Positions 55,082 to 63,606 of a DNA stretch of 64,000 bases are shown here, piece after piece (position 1 is the stretch's first letter; the number at the start of each line of letters is the position of its first letter). The position numbers and the translations under genes are program-made. The stretch covers positions 496,001 through 560,000 of the forward strand of contig NZ_BMSG01000001.1 in NCBI RefSeq assembly GCF_014649035.1, given 5' to 3'. The DNA comes from Streptomyces sindenensis. Lineage in GTDB: Bacteria > Actinomycetota > Actinomycetes > Streptomycetales > Streptomycetaceae. The notes beneath the pieces are model-generated. The model had not been told where the DNA came from and ran no database searches. It saw only the letters and a program-made list of their open reading frames with translations.

Positions 55082-56668
55082 TCACTCCCACTCGATCGTC
55101 CCCGGCGGCTTGCTCGTCACGTCGAGGACGACGCGGTTGACGTCGGCGACCTCGTTGGTGATGCGGGTGGAGATCTTCGCCAGCGTCTCGTACGGCAGAC
55201 GCGACCAGTCGGCCGTCATCGCGTCCTCGGAGGAGACCGGGCGCAGCACGATCGGGTGGCCGTAGGTGCGGCCGTCGCCCTGGACGCCGACCGAGCGGAC
55301 GTCGGCGAGGAGGACCACCGGGCACTGCCAGATGTCGCGGTCCAGACCGGCCGCCGTCAGCTCCTCGCGGGCGATGGCGTCGGCCTCGCGGAGCAGGTCC
55401 AGGCGGTCCTTGGTGACCTCGCCGACGATGCGGATGCCGAGGCCGGGGCCGGGGAACGGCTGGCGCTGGACGATCTCCTCGGGGAGGCCCAGCTCCTGGC
55501 CGACCATGCGGACCTCGTCCTTGAACAGCTGGCGCAGCGGCTCGACGAGCTGGAACTCGATGTCGTCGGGGAGGCCGCCGACGTTGTGGTGGGACTTGAT
55601 GTTGGCGGTGCCGGTGCCGCCGCCGGACTCCACCACGTCCGGGTAGAGCGTGCCCTGGACGAGGAAGGCGACCTCGGGGCCCTCCTCCTGGAGGATCTCC
55701 AGCTGGGCCTGCTCGAAGACGCGGATGAACTCGCGGCCGATGATCTTCCGCTTCTGCTCCGGGTCGGAGACCCCGGCGAGGGCGTCGAGGAAGCGCTTCT
55801 CCGCGTCGACGACCTTCAGCTTCGCGCCGGTCGCGGCGACGAAGTCCTTCTCGACCTGCTCGGTCTCGCCCTTGCGCATCAGGCCGTGGTCGACGTAGAC
55901 GCAGGTCAGCTGGGAGCCGATGGCCTTCTGGACCAGGGCCGCCGCCACCGCGGAGTCGACGCCGCCGGAGAGGCCGCAGATGGCGCGCTTGTCGCCGACC
56001 TGCTCGCGGATGAGGGCGACCTGCTCCTCGACCACGTTGGTGGTGGTCCAGTTCGGCTCGATGCCCGCGCCGCGGTAGAGGAAGTGCTCCAGTACCTGCT
56101 GGCCGTGGGTCGAGTGCATGACCTCCGGGTGGTACTGGACGCCGTACAGCTTCTTCTCGTCGTTCTCGAAGGCGGCGACCGGGACCACGTCGGTGGAGGC
56201 GGTGACCGTGAAGCCCTCGGGTGCGGCCGAGCAGGCGTCGCCGTGCGACATCCACACCGGCTGCTCGGTGGGCGTGCCCTCGAAGAGCGTCGAGCCCGCC
56301 TTGGTGACGTGCAGCGGGGTACGGCCGTACTCACGGGCCCCGTTGTCGTCGACCGTGCCGCCGAGCGCGGTCGCCATCAGCTGGAAGCCGTAGCACATGC
56401 CGAAGACCGGGACCCCGGCCTCGAACAGCGAGCGGTCCAGGGAGGGCGCGCCCTCCGCGTACACCGACGACGGGCCGCCGGAGAGGATGATCGCGCGGGG
56501 GTTCCTGGCCAGCATCTCGGCCACCGGCATGGTGGACGGGACGATCTCGCTGTAGACCCGGGCCTCACGGACGCGGCGGGCGATGAGCTGGGCGTACTGC
56601 GCGCCGAAGTCGACGACGAGGACCACGTCGGCCGTGGCGTCGGGGGCGGCGGGGGGTGCTGCTGGCAC
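55082..56668 (-). CDS. guaA: GMP synthase (glutamine-hydrolysing)
   Basis: 528 residues. GuaA aminates XMP to GMP using glutamine and ATP. The glutamine amidotransferase domain has the nucleophile Cys91 in GMCYGFQL and the His/Glu pair in [11 protein letters not shown]. The ATP-pyrophosphatase domain has the P-loop [14 protein letters not shown]. The C-terminal dimerisation domain ends [17 protein letters not shown]. The GTG at 56668 follows GGAAGG. Confidence 0.97.
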   Translation of the reverse strand: MPAAPPAAPDATADVVLVVDFGAQYAQLIARRVREARVYSEIVPSTMPVAEMLARNPRAIILSGGPSSVYAEGAPSLDRSLFEAGVPVFGMCYGFQLMATALGGTVDDNGAREYGRTPLHVTKAGSTLFEGTPTEQPVWMSHGDACSAAPEGFTVTASTDVVPVAAFENDEKKLYGVQYHPEVMHSTHGQQVLEHFLYRGAGIEPNWTTTNVVEEQVALIREQVGDKRAICGLSGGVDSAVAAALVQKAIGSQLTCVYVDHGLMRKGETEQVEKDFVAATGAKLKVVDAEKRFLDALAGVSDPEQKRKIIGREFIRVFEQAQLEILQEEGPEVAFLVQGTLYPDVVESGGGTGTANIKSHHNVGGLPDDIEFQLVEPLRQLFKDEVRMVGQELGLPEEIVQRQPFPGPGLGIRIVGEVTKDRLDLLREADAIAREELTAAGLDRDIWQCPVVLLADVRSVGVQGDGRTYGHPIVLRPVSSEDAMTADWSRLPYETLAKISTRITNEVADVNRVVLDVTSKPPGTIEWE

Positions 56669-56795
56669 GGGGCGGCCTTCCGGCGGTGGTGATGAGGGTC
56701 GGTTCTTCCGATTCTACCGGCCGTGCGCGGGCCCTCCGCCGGGCCGGTGGGGCCGGGGAGGCGACCGCCGCTCGTCTCACGATCCGGGCCCCGTT

Positions 56796-56825
56796 TTGTC
56801 GGGGCGACGGAAGCGGGGCCATACT
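56796..56825 (+). promoter_or_regulatory. Candidate promoter of the chorismate mutase leader
   Basis: TTGTCG (56796-56801) and CATACT (56820-56825) are 18 bases apart. A transcript would begin at or close to the ATG at 56833, making the leader peptide effectively leaderless. Confidence 0.45.
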
Positions 56826-56832
56826 GTGCGCC

Positions 56833-56904
56833 ATGCGTCAGCACACGACCTTCGTCTTTACCTATGGCATCCGGCCCGCCGGCTGCCATGGTCGTGCTGC
56901 TTGA
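56833..56904 (+). CDS. Putative Phe/Tyr leader peptide
   Basis: A 23-residue reading frame, MRQHTTFVFTYGIRPAGCHG ending RAA. It sits between a promoter-like pair and a strong hairpin, upstream of chorismate mutase. Codons 7-11 are TTC-GTC-TTT-ACC-TAT: two Phe and one Tyr in five codons, with TTT and TAT being rare in GC-rich streptomycete genes. Chorismate mutase makes the precursor of Phe and Tyr, so ribosome stalling at these codons could control the hairpin downstream. No experimental support is known to me. Confidence 0.55.
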   Translation: MRQHTTFVFTYGIRPAGCHGRAA

Positions 56905-56928
56905 GCTACTGACAAGCAACGTTCCAGG

Positions 56929-56954
56929 CGCCCCGGGCCGGCAGGCCCGGGGCG
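56929..56954 (+). terminator. Attenuator-like hairpin before chorismate mutase
   Basis: A perfect 11-base-pair stem (56929-56939 with 56944-56954) with a GGCA loop, followed by TTCTGCGT, 25 bases after the leader stop. The segment 56937-56947 could instead pair with 56873-56883 inside the leader frame (one mismatch), which would break this stem. Confidence 0.6.
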
Positions 56955-57012
56955 TTCTGCGTATCCGGGCCCGTTCGCCCCGGGTGGCCTCCGGCCATCA
57001 GGAGTCACCACC

Positions 57013-57318
57013 ATGAGCAGCATCGGCATCGGCACCACGGACACCACCACCGCCACCGGCGCCCGCACCGACGAGGCCGCCGCCCTGATCGGCGGGGCCC
57101 GGGAGCGCATCGACGCCCTCGACGACCGGATCATCGGTCTCGTCCAGGAACGGATGGCCGTCTCGGCGGTGATCCAGGAGGCCCGGATCACCTCGGGCGG
57201 CCGACGGGTGAACCTCTCCCGCGAGACGGCCGTGCTCGGCCACTACAGGGACGCGCTGGGCAAGCCGGGCACCGCGCTGGCCATGACGCTCCTGGAGCTG
57301 TGCCGCGGCCGGGTCTGA
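57013..57318 (+). CDS. Chorismate mutase (AroQ class)
   Basis: 101 residues, an all-helical AroQ chorismate mutase converting chorismate to prephenate. The first helix carries GARERIDALDDRIIGLVQER with the catalytic Arg and Asp, followed by RMAVSAVIQEARIT and the second-site Arg and Glu around NLSRETAVLGHYRDALG. CAGGAG lies before the ATG. Expression is probably controlled by the leader peptide and hairpin described upstream. Confidence 0.9.
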   Translation: MSSIGIGTTDTTTATGARTDEAAALIGGARERIDALDDRIIGLVQERMAVSAVIQEARITSGGRRVNLSRETAVLGHYRDALGKPGTALAMTLLELCRGRV

Positions 57319-57672
57319 GGCCCGGGAGGCGGCGCGGGGACGGAACGGTTCTCCGCCCGCGCCGCACGGGCCGTATCTGCGTTCGGGGCCCGTCTCACCC
57401 GTACGGCGCGTGACCAGGAGCGCGGTGCCTTCGTTGGTCCTGGTGTCCGTGCCAACCAGGGGCGGCATCGGTAGGAAACCACGCGTGGCTCCGCCGGGGA
57501 GTGTGACGTACTGCAGGTGCGTCGTGGGACCACGACCCGGCGTATGTGACCGGTCCGCAGGGGACAGCAGCCCGGTCACCCCATATGCGGCCGATCCCGG
57601 GGACGCCCGGGTCGGCCGCATCGGAACGCATCCGGGCGGAGGCCCGCTCCCTCCTCCGCCCCTCTCCGCTTC
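57319..57672. other. Intergenic region, 354 bases
   Basis: No gene is supported. The minus strand stays open and could encode a fragment with QYVTLPGGATRGFLPMPP, which has no recognisable family and no start. The terminator hairpin at 57585-57621 is the only clear element. Confidence 0.5.
57585..57621. terminator. Terminator between chorismate mutase and surface-protein genes
   Basis: ATGCGGCCGATCCCGGG (57585-57601) pairs with 57606-57621 with a single one-base bulge; both flanking genes end towards it. Confidence 0.7.
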
Positions 57673-59430
57673 TCAGCTCTGGCGCGCGGCCCGTCGCCGT
57701 GCCGCCGTGAACAGCACCAGGCCCGCCGCCAGCGCCGCGGCCGCCGTGCCCGAGGCGATCAGGGCGACCGAACCCGTCGAGGCGAGGCCGCCGCCGTCGC
57801 CGGAGCCTCCGGCGGTGCCCGCCGAGGAGCCGCCGGACGTCGTGGACGCCGAGGGACCGGCGGTGCCGGACGGGCTCTTCTCCGGATCCGGGGCCGAGGT
57901 CGGCGGGGTGGACGGCTCGCCGGAGCCACCGCCGTCGCCGCCCTCCGTCGCGCCGCCGGAGTCGGAGCCGCCGCCCTCACCGTTCAGGACCAGGTAGGCC
58001 GTGTTGTTGCCGGGCTTCGGGTCGAACGGGAGCTTCGGGTTCTGCAGCCAGGTGTTGCGTACGGTGACCGCACCGCTCGCGCCGACCATGGCCTTGTCGA
58101 CCCGCAGTTCGAAGGGCAGGTCGAGGCCCGCCCCGTCCCGCACGGTCATCGAGGTGTTGCAGACGTAGCGCGGCGCGGGGCTCTTCTGGTCCTCGCGGTA
58201 CGAACCGTCGGCCTGCACCGCGCGGCAGCGCTCCGGCTTCGACGTGACCGAGGCGCCCTGCGGGACGGTGAAGTCGACGGTGGCGACGTCCTCGCCGGAG
58301 CGGATGTGGCCGATCCACGCCGGGCCCTCGTTGCGGAAGCCGATGTCGGCCTTGACGGTGGATCCCTCGGGCCCGGCCACGTCATCGCCGTACGCGACGA
58401 AGTCGGCCGTGTTCTCCGTACGGAAGTCGACGTCCTGCTGATTGTCGTACGGATTGAGGTCGGCGCTGCTGACTGCCGCGCCCTGCTTCACCGGGACGAC
58501 CTTGAGCACGCCGCCGGTGCCCCGCTCGAAGGCGGCGCCCGCACGCTGGGCGGCGCGCTGGGCGGCGCTGTCCTCCTGGATGCGGTAGAGGAAGGTGTCG
58601 TAGTAGGCGCGCTCGGTGGCCTCCAGCGTCAGCGGGGTCGCCAGCGTGTACGTCGCGCCCGCCTCGAAGGCCCCCTCGACGGAGCAGAGCGCCGTGGTCG
58701 AGCCGAAGTCCGGCTGGCCCGGGTCGTCCACGGTGTACTCGCAGTTGGAGTAGCGCTGCGGGATGTCCAGGCCGCGCGAGTACCGCAGGGTGAGCAGGAC
58801 GCCGTCGGCGTCCCGCGTGCCGCGGTTGGCGAAGGTGATCGGGGCCTGCTGCTTCTCCCCCGGGGTCAGCTCCGTCTTGAACGGCAGCCGCTTCATCACG
58901 AGGTCGGGGCCGCCGACCGTGAGCCGGGTCGTGAACGGCGTGAAGGTGGCGCCCTCCGCCTCGCCGGTCACCGTGATCGTTCCGGTGTCCCCGTTCTCGG
59001 CGCCGTCGGCGGCGGTGACGACGAGGTCGGCCGCGCCCTGGAGGCCCGGCCAGATGCCCCAGTCCTCACAGACGGCCTTCGTACCGGTGATCTCGCAGTC
59101 CGGGCTCGACTCGCCGTCGAACTTCACGTCGGCGACGCCCGCGACGCCGCTGAGGTCGAAGGTGAGGGTGTAGTAGCCGCCGAAGCCGCCGTTCTCCTCG
59201 TCCTCGGACGGGTTGTTCAGGGAGATCCCGACCGTGGACGACTTCGGCTCGCCGCTCTCCGGATAGGGGTGCAGGGCCGTGTCGGCCGGACCGCCGAGCG
59301 TGAACACCGGAGTGTCCGCGGCCTGGGCCGGGGCGGCCGCCCCGGCGAGCGAGGCCGCGGCCAGCAGGCCGGCGGCGACGAACGAGCCGGCTGCGCGGTG
59401 CAGCACGGTTCTCGGGGTGGAACGTGTCAT
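57673..59430 (-). CDS. LAxTG sortase-anchored surface protein
   Basis: 585 residues. Signal peptide (AAGSFVAAGLLAAASLAGAA, cleavage near AQAAD). The mature part has beta-rich domains with TLTFDLSGVAGVADVKF, FANRGTRDADGVLLTLRYSR and a Cys-containing region, then a Ser/Gly/Thr/Pro-rich wall-spanning stretch. The end has a complete sorting signal: LASTG (LAxTG, the class E sortase form), hydrophobic VALIASGTAAAALAAGLVLF and the basic tail ARRRAARQS. It should be covalently wall-anchored. Binding partner unknown. ATG 59430 begins the signal peptide. Confidence 0.85.
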   Translation of the reverse strand: MTRSTPRTVLHRAAGSFVAAGLLAAASLAGAAAPAQAADTPVFTLGGPADTALHPYPESGEPKSSTVGISLNNPSEDEENGGFGGYYTLTFDLSGVAGVADVKFDGESSPDCEITGTKAVCEDWGIWPGLQGAADLVVTAADGAENGDTGTITVTGEAEGATFTPFTTRLTVGGPDLVMKRLPFKTELTPGEKQQAPITFANRGTRDADGVLLTLRYSRGLDIPQRYSNCEYTVDDPGQPDFGSTTALCSVEGAFEAGATYTLATPLTLEATERAYYDTFLYRIQEDSAAQRAAQRAGAAFERGTGGVLKVVPVKQGAAVSSADLNPYDNQQDVDFRTENTADFVAYGDDVAGPEGSTVKADIGFRNEGPAWIGHIRSGEDVATVDFTVPQGASVTSKPERCRAVQADGSYREDQKSPAPRYVCNTSMTVRDGAGLDLPFELRVDKAMVGASGAVTVRNTWLQNPKLPFDPKPGNNTAYLVLNGEGGGSDSGGATEGGDGGGSGEPSTPPTSAPDPEKSPSGTAGPSASTTSGGSSAGTAGGSGDGGGLASTGSVALIASGTAAAALAAGLVLFTAARRRAARQS

Positions 59431-59540
59431 CGGGTACCTCAGGGACTCGGCAGGAGCTGTGTGACTGCTGTGACAGTTGTCGCGGTACGGGTTGGACCGC
59501 GCAGCTCCCCGAACAGTTGTCCTCCCCAAGATCACGGATT

Positions 59541-59655
59541 GGGCACGGTCACGGACGACGGTGCGCGGCCACGGATGACGGTGCGGGATCGCGTATGACG
59601 GTGCCCGGTCACGTATGACGGTGCGCGATCACGGATGACGAGGCCCGGTCACGGG
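59541..59655 (-). repeat. 20-base tandem repeat (5.75 copies) containing a stop codon
   Basis: Units of exactly 20 bases, for example GTGCCCGGTCACGTATGACG, run from 59541 into the last codons of the GMC oxidoreductase gene. On the minus strand each unit contains CCGTGA or a one-base variant, the same bases that form the gene's final Pro codon and TGA. Confidence 0.9.
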
Positions 59656-61529
59656 TTGGGTACCGGGGTGTTCCCGACGCCCTCCACATCCGTCCCGGCC
59701 TCCGTCGTCCCCTTCGGCGGCACCACCGGGATGCCCAGGAACGGCAGCTTCAGCGCGCCGAACGCCTCCTTCGGCACGGCGGGCGTGCGCGGGGCGACCG
59801 GGGCGAGCCGCTCGTAGGCCGCGTCCTGCTCCGGGCGCGGGTCCGCCTCGCCCTTGTTGGGCCACAGCGACATCGCGCGCTCGGCCTGGGCGGTGATGGT
59901 CAGCGAGGGATTGACGCCGAGGTTGGCGGAGACGGCGGAACCGTCGACGACGCTGATGCCGGGGTGGCCGTAGAGGCGGTGGTACGGGTCGATGACGCCT
60001 TCCTCGGCGCTCGCGCCGATCGGGCAGCCGCCGAGAAAGTGGGCGGTGAGCGGGGTGCCCATCAGCTCGCCGACGTTGGACCCGGCGAAGCCGTTGATCT
60101 CCTCGGCGAGCAGGGTGGCGCCGAGGGTCGCCTCCGGGATCTGCGTCGGGTTGGGGGCGCCGTGGCCCTGGCGGGCGGTGAGCAGGCCCTTCCCGACGCC
60201 ACCGGGTTTGCGGTACGTCGTCAGCGAGTTGTCCAGCGACTGCATGACCAGGCCGATGATGGTCCGCTCGGACCAGCGGCGGTTGGAGAGCGAACGGGCG
60301 GCGAGGGTGGGGTGCTTGATCATGTTGGCGATCCAGCCGCGCACCCGGTGGGCCCCGTAGGGGACCTGGAGGACCGTCAGCGCCCCCATGGCGTTGGAGC
60401 CCCGGCCGTAGCGGACGGGCTCGATGTGGGTGTTGTCGTCGGGGTGGATCGACGAGGTGATCGCGACGCCCCGGGTGAAGTCGGCCTTGGCGGTGCCGTG
60501 CTTCTTGCGGTAGCGGCGGTCGCTGGTCTGGGCGCCCACCAGTCCTTCGGAGTTGGTACGGGTCAGCTCGCCGAGCTTCGCGGAGAGGCGGGGCAGCAGG
60601 CCCCGGTCCTTCATGGTGTGCAGGAGGGTCTGGGTGCCGTACGTTCCGGCGGCGACGACGACCTTGCGGGCGCGCAGTCCGGTGGGCTTCGCCCTGCGGC
60701 GGCGGGCGGTGGGGACGGTCAGGACGCGGTAGCCGCCCTCGGGGTCCTCGGTGACGGCGACGACGGAGGTCATCGGGTGGATGACGGCTCCGGCCCGCTC
60801 GGCGAGGTAGAGGTAGTTCTCGTTGAGGGTGTTCTTCGCGCCGTGGCGGCAGCCCGTCATGCACTCGCCGCACTCGGTGCAGGCCTTGCGGTCGGGGCCC
60901 GCGCCGCCGAAGTACGGGTCGGGGACCTGCCCGCCGGGCTTGGCCTTCGCGGTGCCGTCGGCGTCCTTGCCGTCGCCGAAGAAGACACCGACCGGGGTCA
61001 TGTGGAAGGTGTCGCCGACACCCATGGTCTCGGCGACGGCCTTGAGGTGGATGTCGGAGGGGGTCATGGTCGGGTTGAGGCGGACCCCGAGCATCCGGCG
61101 GGCCTGGTCGTAGTACGGCTTCAGCTCGTCCTGCCAGTCGGTGATCGAGGCCCACTGGCGGTCCTCGAAGAACGGGGCGGGCGGCACGTACAGGGTGTTG
61201 GCGTAGTTGAGGGAGCCGCCGCCGACGCCGGCCCCGGCGAGCACCATGACGTTGCCGAGGAGGTGGATGCGCTGGAGGCCGAAGAGGCCGAGGGCGGGGG
61301 CCCAGAGGTAGTTCTTCAGGTCCCAGGAGGTCTTGGGGAGCGTGCCGGGGGTGAAGCGGCGGCCCGCCTCCAGGACGCCGACGCGGTAGCCCTTCTCGGT
61401 GAGCCGGAGCGCCGACACCGCGCCCCCGAAGCCCGAGCCGACGACCAGGACGTCGTAGTCGTACGCGGCGTCGTCCTCGGCCGGGACGTGGCTCACGGCC
61501 TGTTTCTGGGCAGGGCTGTCCTGGGACAT
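59649..61529 (-). CDS. GMC-family oxidoreductase (cholesterol oxidase-like)
   Basis: 626 residues, a flavoprotein oxidising an alcohol. FAD-binding turn VVGSGFGGAVSALRL (about 30-44), GAGVGGGSLNYAN, and the C-terminal FLGGCPIG and VVDGSAVSANLGVNPSLTI with the active-site region. A four-Cys motif CxxCxxCxxxC (CTECGECMTGC, about 216-226) is found in this bacterial subgroup and may hold an Fe-S cluster. GAGGAG precedes the ATG. It lies 97 bases after the aldehyde dehydrogenase gene on the same strand; together they could oxidise an alcohol to an acid. Confidence 0.88.
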   Translation of the reverse strand: MSQDSPAQKQAVSHVPAEDDAAYDYDVLVVGSGFGGAVSALRLTEKGYRVGVLEAGRRFTPGTLPKTSWDLKNYLWAPALGLFGLQRIHLLGNVMVLAGAGVGGGSLNYANTLYVPPAPFFEDRQWASITDWQDELKPYYDQARRMLGVRLNPTMTPSDIHLKAVAETMGVGDTFHMTPVGVFFGDGKDADGTAKAKPGGQVPDPYFGGAGPDRKACTECGECMTGCRHGAKNTLNENYLYLAERAGAVIHPMTSVVAVTEDPEGGYRVLTVPTARRRRAKPTGLRARKVVVAAGTYGTQTLLHTMKDRGLLPRLSAKLGELTRTNSEGLVGAQTSDRRYRKKHGTAKADFTRGVAITSSIHPDDNTHIEPVRYGRGSNAMGALTVLQVPYGAHRVRGWIANMIKHPTLAARSLSNRRWSERTIIGLVMQSLDNSLTTYRKPGGVGKGLLTARQGHGAPNPTQIPEATLGATLLAEEINGFAGSNVGELMGTPLTAHFLGGCPIGASAEEGVIDPYHRLYGHPGISVVDGSAVSANLGVNPSLTITAQAERAMSLWPNKGEADPRPEQDAAYERLAPVAPRTPAVPKEAFGALKLPFLGIPVVPPKGTTEAGTDVEGVGNTPVPNP

Positions 61530-61579
61530 GGCACTCCTCGGAACGGAATCGGTACGAAAAGGGCGGAAGCCGCCACGGC

Positions 61580-61631
61580 GTCGGCGTCGGTACCGGCGCC
61601 TCCGCTACGGCGTCGGTACCGGCGTCTCAGC
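61580..61631 (-). repeat. 26-base duplication containing the aldehyde dehydrogenase stop
   Basis: GCTGAGACGCCGGTACCGAC(GCCGTA) is followed directly by GCGGAGGCGCCGGTACCGAC(GCCGAC). The first unit holds the TGA of the aldehyde dehydrogenase gene, and the second has GGA at that position. Confidence 0.85.
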
Positions 61632-63243
61632 GCAGCCGGAACGCCTTCATCACCTTGAGGCTGGTCGTCATGAACGCGGCGTACTTCTCGTCGTCCATCC
61701 CGAAGGCGGGCGCGAGCGGGATCAGCCGCTGCTGGGCGACGGTCTGGGCCTCGGTGTACTTGAGGATGCCCTCGGAGCCGTGCCGCCGGCCGAGGCCGGA
61801 CTCCTTCATGCCGCCCATCGGGGACTGCACGCTGCCGTAGGCGGGGGCGTACCCCTCGTTGATGTTGACGGTGCCGGTGCGCAGCCGGGCGGCGACCTCG
61901 TGGCCGCGCCGGGAGTCGGTGGTCCAGACGCTGGAGTTGAGACCGTACGGGGTGGCGTTGGCCAGCGCGATCACCTCGTCCTCGTCGCTGAAGCGGTAGA
62001 TCGCGACGACCGGCCCGAAGGTCTCCTCGGCGCAGACGGCCATGGGCGCCTCGACGCCGTCGAGGATGGTCGGCTCGTAGAACAGCGGGCCGATGTCGGG
62101 GCGGGCGACGCCGCCGGCGACGAGGGTCGCGCCCTTCTCGACGGCCTCGTCGACATGGCGCGCGACGGTCTCCAGCTGGCGTTCGCCGACGAGGGAGCCC
62201 ATGTCGGCCCCGTACGCCAGGGAGTTGCCGAGCCGCATGGCCTTCGTCCGGGTGGCGAAGCGCCGCACGAAGTCGTCGGCGATGGACTCGTGGACGTACA
62301 GCCGCTCGATGGAGATGCAGAGCTGTCCGGCGGAGGAGAAGCAGGCGCGGACGGCGCCCGCCGCGGCCTTCTCGACGTCGGCGTCCTTGAGGACGAGCAT
62401 GGCGTTCTTGCCGCCGAGCTCCAGGGAGACGCCGACCAGGCGGCTGGCGGCGCCGACGGCGACCTCGCGGCCGGTGCGGGTGGAGCCGGTGAAGGAGACG
62501 TAGTCGGCGCGGCTGACGACCTCGGGGCCGACGACCGGGCCCTCGCCGAGGACGACCTGGAAGACCTCGGCGGGCAGTCCGGCCTCGATCAGCAGGTCGC
62601 GGGCCCACAGGGCGGTGAGCGCGGTCTCGGTGTCGGGCTTCATCACGACGGCGTTGCCGGAGACGAACGCGGGGAGCGCGTCGCCCACGGAGAGTTCCAG
62701 CGGGTAGTTCCAGGGGGCGATCTGGCCGACGACGCCGCGCGGCTGGCGCAGTTCGGTGACCTTGGTGAGGGTCGGGACGACGCCGGTGTGGCGGCGGGGC
62801 CTGAGGTAGGAGGCGGCCCTGCGCCCGTAGTGGCGGGCGGCGACGGCGACGGCCTGCACCTCCTCGTGGGCGTGCAGCCTCGCCTTGCCGGTCTCCAGCT
62901 GGATGAGGTCGAGGACCTCCGCCTGGCGGCTCAGGACGAGGTCGTGGAAGCGCAGCAGGACGGCGGCGCGCTGCCGTACGGGGACGGCGGCCCAGACGGG
63001 CTGGGCGGCGCGGGCCCGGTCGAAGGCGGTGGCCACGTCCTCGGGGGTGGACTCGGGCAGATCGGCCAGCTTCTCCCCGGTGAAGGGGGTGTGGTTGGCC
63101 GTACGGCCCGACCCGACGACCCCGCGGGTCAGCTGGGCGACCACCTCGGGGGTGACCACGTCGGCGGCGGTGCGCACCCCGGCGGGGGCGACCGCCACGG
63201 GGTTCGTACCGAGAGGGGCGTCAGGGGCCTGCGAGTCCGTCAT
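61627..63243 (-). CDS. gabD2: Succinic semialdehyde dehydrogenase
   Basis: 538 residues, an NAD(P)-dependent aldehyde dehydrogenase. Catalytic Glu in VSLELGGKNAM (about 275) and Cys309 in SSAGQLCISIERLYV. The N-terminal cofactor segment is GQIAPWNYPLELS, and GSTRTGREVAVGA is the NAD turn. The LCISIERLYV form of the active site and overall length fit the GabD2-type succinic semialdehyde dehydrogenases of actinomycetes. The ATG has no ribosome-binding site but a CATACT box lies about 11 bases upstream, so it may be leaderless. Confidence 0.85.
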   Translation of the reverse strand: MTDSQAPDAPLGTNPVAVAPAGVRTAADVVTPEVVAQLTRGVVGSGRTANHTPFTGEKLADLPESTPEDVATAFDRARAAQPVWAAVPVRQRAAVLLRFHDLVLSRQAEVLDLIQLETGKARLHAHEEVQAVAVAARHYGRRAASYLRPRRHTGVVPTLTKVTELRQPRGVVGQIAPWNYPLELSVGDALPAFVSGNAVVMKPDTETALTALWARDLLIEAGLPAEVFQVVLGEGPVVGPEVVSRADYVSFTGSTRTGREVAVGAASRLVGVSLELGGKNAMLVLKDADVEKAAAGAVRACFSSAGQLCISIERLYVHESIADDFVRRFATRTKAMRLGNSLAYGADMGSLVGERQLETVARHVDEAVEKGATLVAGGVARPDIGPLFYEPTILDGVEAPMAVCAEETFGPVVAIYRFSDEDEVIALANATPYGLNSSVWTTDSRRGHEVAARLRTGTVNINEGYAPAYGSVQSPMGGMKESGLGRRHGSEGILKYTEAQTVAQQRLIPLAPAFGMDDEKYAAFMTTSLKVMKAFRLR

Positions 63244-63606
63244 GGGGCCGAGAGTATGTCCAGCCGGAGCCTTTGGGTACCCGTCGGTAACAGTTTTTCA
63301 CAGGACCCGCCACGCTCCTTCGGCGCCATCCTGGAACGAGCCAGTGATCGCTGGCGACATAACCGCTGATCAGTGGCGTTACGGCCGGCCGCCCGGCGGC
63401 GGTCGGCCCGCGGCACTCAGGAAGCGTGAATTTTCGGCCCTTCGGTCACCTCGGCGAGGATCGCGTCGCCGTACTGCGCCGCCTCCCCCTTCGCGGGCGC
63501 TCGCACCCGCACCCGCGCGGGCCCGCGGGGGGCGCTCCGCTTCTCGCCGGGGATCAGCAGCTGAGCCGGTTCGCCGCACGGCCGGGGGCGTTCGCCGGGC
63601 TCGCCC
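63244..63606. other. Intergenic region upstream of gabD2, 363 bases
   Basis: No gene. It holds the gabD2 promoter region with a pair of GATC-centred near-palindromes (CAGTGATCGCTG 63342-63353 and CGCTGATCAGTG 63364-63375, 22 bases centre to centre). The rest is GC-rich without recognisable structure. Confidence 0.5.
63342..63375. promoter_or_regulatory. Paired GATC-centred operator-like sites
   Basis: Two 12-base near-palindromes, each matching its inverse at 10 of 12 positions, are spaced two helical turns apart about 100-130 bases upstream of gabD2. Confidence 0.35.

Noticed and set aside
57395..57631. A small minus-strand gene in the gap after chorismate mutase
   Set aside because: No ribosome-binding site, no recognisable family, and it overlaps a terminator hairpin.
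60840..60890. A ferredoxin gene or domain fusion within the GMC oxidoreductase
   Set aside because: Only one CxxCxxCxxxC motif is present and no ferredoxin fold around it; it appears to be a normal feature of this oxidoreductase subgroup.
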